A DNA stretch of 64,000 nt. Origin: Albifimbria verrucaria. Its lineage: Eukaryota > Ascomycota > Sordariomycetes > Hypocreales > Stachybotryaceae. Location: positions 2,108,001 to 2,172,000 of the forward strand of contig JAHREC010000013.1 of assembly GCA_020081605.1 (NCBI GenBank). Direction: 5' to 3'. A program made the translations under genes and the position numbers. How positions within the stretch are numbered: position 1 is the first letter of the stretch; each line of letters opens with the position of its first letter. The notes below the pieces were generated by a model, which did no database searches, was not told where the DNA came from, and worked only from the letters and a program-made list of their open reading frames with translations. Positions 61,969-64,000 of this stretch are shown here, in pieces.

Positions 61969-63059
61969 GGAGACAAAGGACGGAGGAACGTTTCTGAGAC
62001 TGCATGTACTGGAGTTTGGGAGTTTGGGCTTCACAAAAGAGTGCTATCCGGTCCTGTCTTCAATGCCGACTCATCACGCAGTACCAGGAGGGTGCTGGCG
62101 ATGGTTGATGAAGTAGGAGGGCTTAGATATAGATCCTAAAGCTACAAGAGTTGATTTTCCATTTTGGTATGGTTGCCAACCAAACAACGATTTTTTTCTC
62201 GCCATTATATGAGAAGCCGGTTAGAGGTTCCTGGCACCGGGAGTGTAGGCAAGTCTGCAGTTTTACTATGCCTCGACCTGTCTGTGCTAGGCTTGCATTA
62301 CTTGAGGTCTTGACAGTGAGCCAAGAAAGCAATTTTTCTTTCGCTGGGAGCCTATTCGATTCATTGATTGCATCGGTACAAGACCTTCACATCTATTATT
62401 ATGAATACTTCCATCAATGAAGACGTCTTCATGGCTCATGTATGTAAGGATACAGTACTACACATTACTGCACAGGAGTTAATCCTTGCTGTGAAAATAA
62501 TATAAATGGAGGGGAGTAGATGTAGATCACAGGGTCTTTCATCCTAGGTTTCTCGCAATAGTAATCTTTCTCGGCAGTGCTTTAACGGCCATAGCCGGAG
62601 TCCCCGTCCCACCCAAGCGTGGCCAAACAAGCAAACTTCAAAGACTTGAATCAACCAAACGCCATTGATTCCGAACCTGCGACTCAGATAATAGTCAACT
62701 AGGTCGGTACTTGGAAGTAGACAAGCAAACTAGCGCCGTTGCGCAGGGCAGAAAAACTTAGAAAAATACTCGACTCATGACAACCAAGGCTAGCGCATGG
62801 ATACAATGGAGATGAAGAGATGGGAAGAGGGACTGGTTTGGTCTGCAGGGTCCAATTTTAGGCGGTGACGGCCGTAGTGCTTTTTCATCGAGTATTTTTT
62901 TCTGCCCGAAAACGAAACTGCACTTTCCGCCTCCCCATCCAATCCAGGTCAACAAGCAGCCCACCTTTACCCTTCCAAACCACGTCTATAAGCAGCGTTG
63001 GAAGCACTTTTTCCTCCTCCCACTCTCTTTATTCCCCCTGCGCAAGCAAACTATACAAC
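61969..63059. other. NSA2-PRMT1 intergenic region
   Basis: About 1.1 kb, AT-rich after NSA2 and then CT-rich just before the methyltransferase start (63005-63045), consistent with a promoter. No gene is recognised. Confidence 0.55.

Positions 63060-64000
<941 letters not shown>

Overview
This is nuclear DNA from a filamentous ascomycete (Pezizomycotina; gene content and protein flavour fit Sordariomycetes, probably Hypocreales, which is an inference). The support is compact genes on both strands, short GT-AG introns of about 48-102 nt, fungal-type proteins (Zn2Cys6 factor, cutinase, DevR-type bHLH, P5C dehydrogenase), and gene spacing from 0.3 to 3.7 kb. I find 23 protein-coding genes. I recognised no tRNA, rRNA, intact transposon, CRISPR array or secondary-metabolite cluster.

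Layout. 0-22 kb is dense housekeeping: RAD51 recombinase, nucleoporin Nup120/160, retromer VPS26, ribosomal protein uL6 (RPL9), a Cys-rich membrane protein, V-ATPase subunit H, a secreted orphan, glycine-cleavage T protein and vacuolar endopolyphosphatase. 22-33 kb holds a kelch membrane protein, a 3.7-kb gene-free stretch, a cutinase tail-to-tail with a Zn2Cys6 regulator, and a GFA-family enzyme. 34-46 kb holds a large DUF1765/UPF0592-type protein, then two gene-poor, AT-rich blocks around one Ser/Thr-rich secreted protein with a C-terminal binding-module-like domain. 46-64 kb is dense again: PhoD-like phosphatase, mitochondrial P5C dehydrogenase, DevR-like bHLH factor, PER1, MPS1 kinase, mitoribosomal bL21m, NSA2, and the start of a type I protein arginine methyltransferase that runs off the window.

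The strongest signal is technical. In 19 of the 23 genes the conserved protein continues in a neighbouring frame after a short homopolymer, most often C or G. I count about 39 such sites. Every one is explained by 1 (twice 2) missing bases and none needs an extra base. Essential, highly conserved genes (RAD51, RPL9, NSA2, MPS1) are affected, so this is almost certainly uncorrected homopolymer undercalling in the assembly rather than pseudogenisation. I annotate these genes as CDS spans with their apparent frameshifts. In bL21m three deletions cancel out and leave an open but locally scrambled frame.

The genes do not form one pathway. Possible local relationships are: cell-cycle boxes (ACGCGT) upstream of RAD51 and MPS1; a 287-bp shared promoter between bL21m and NSA2; and the convergent cutinase/Zn2Cys6 pair. 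Intron, exon and frameshift positions were read by eye and checked for frame consistency; database confirmation was not possible.
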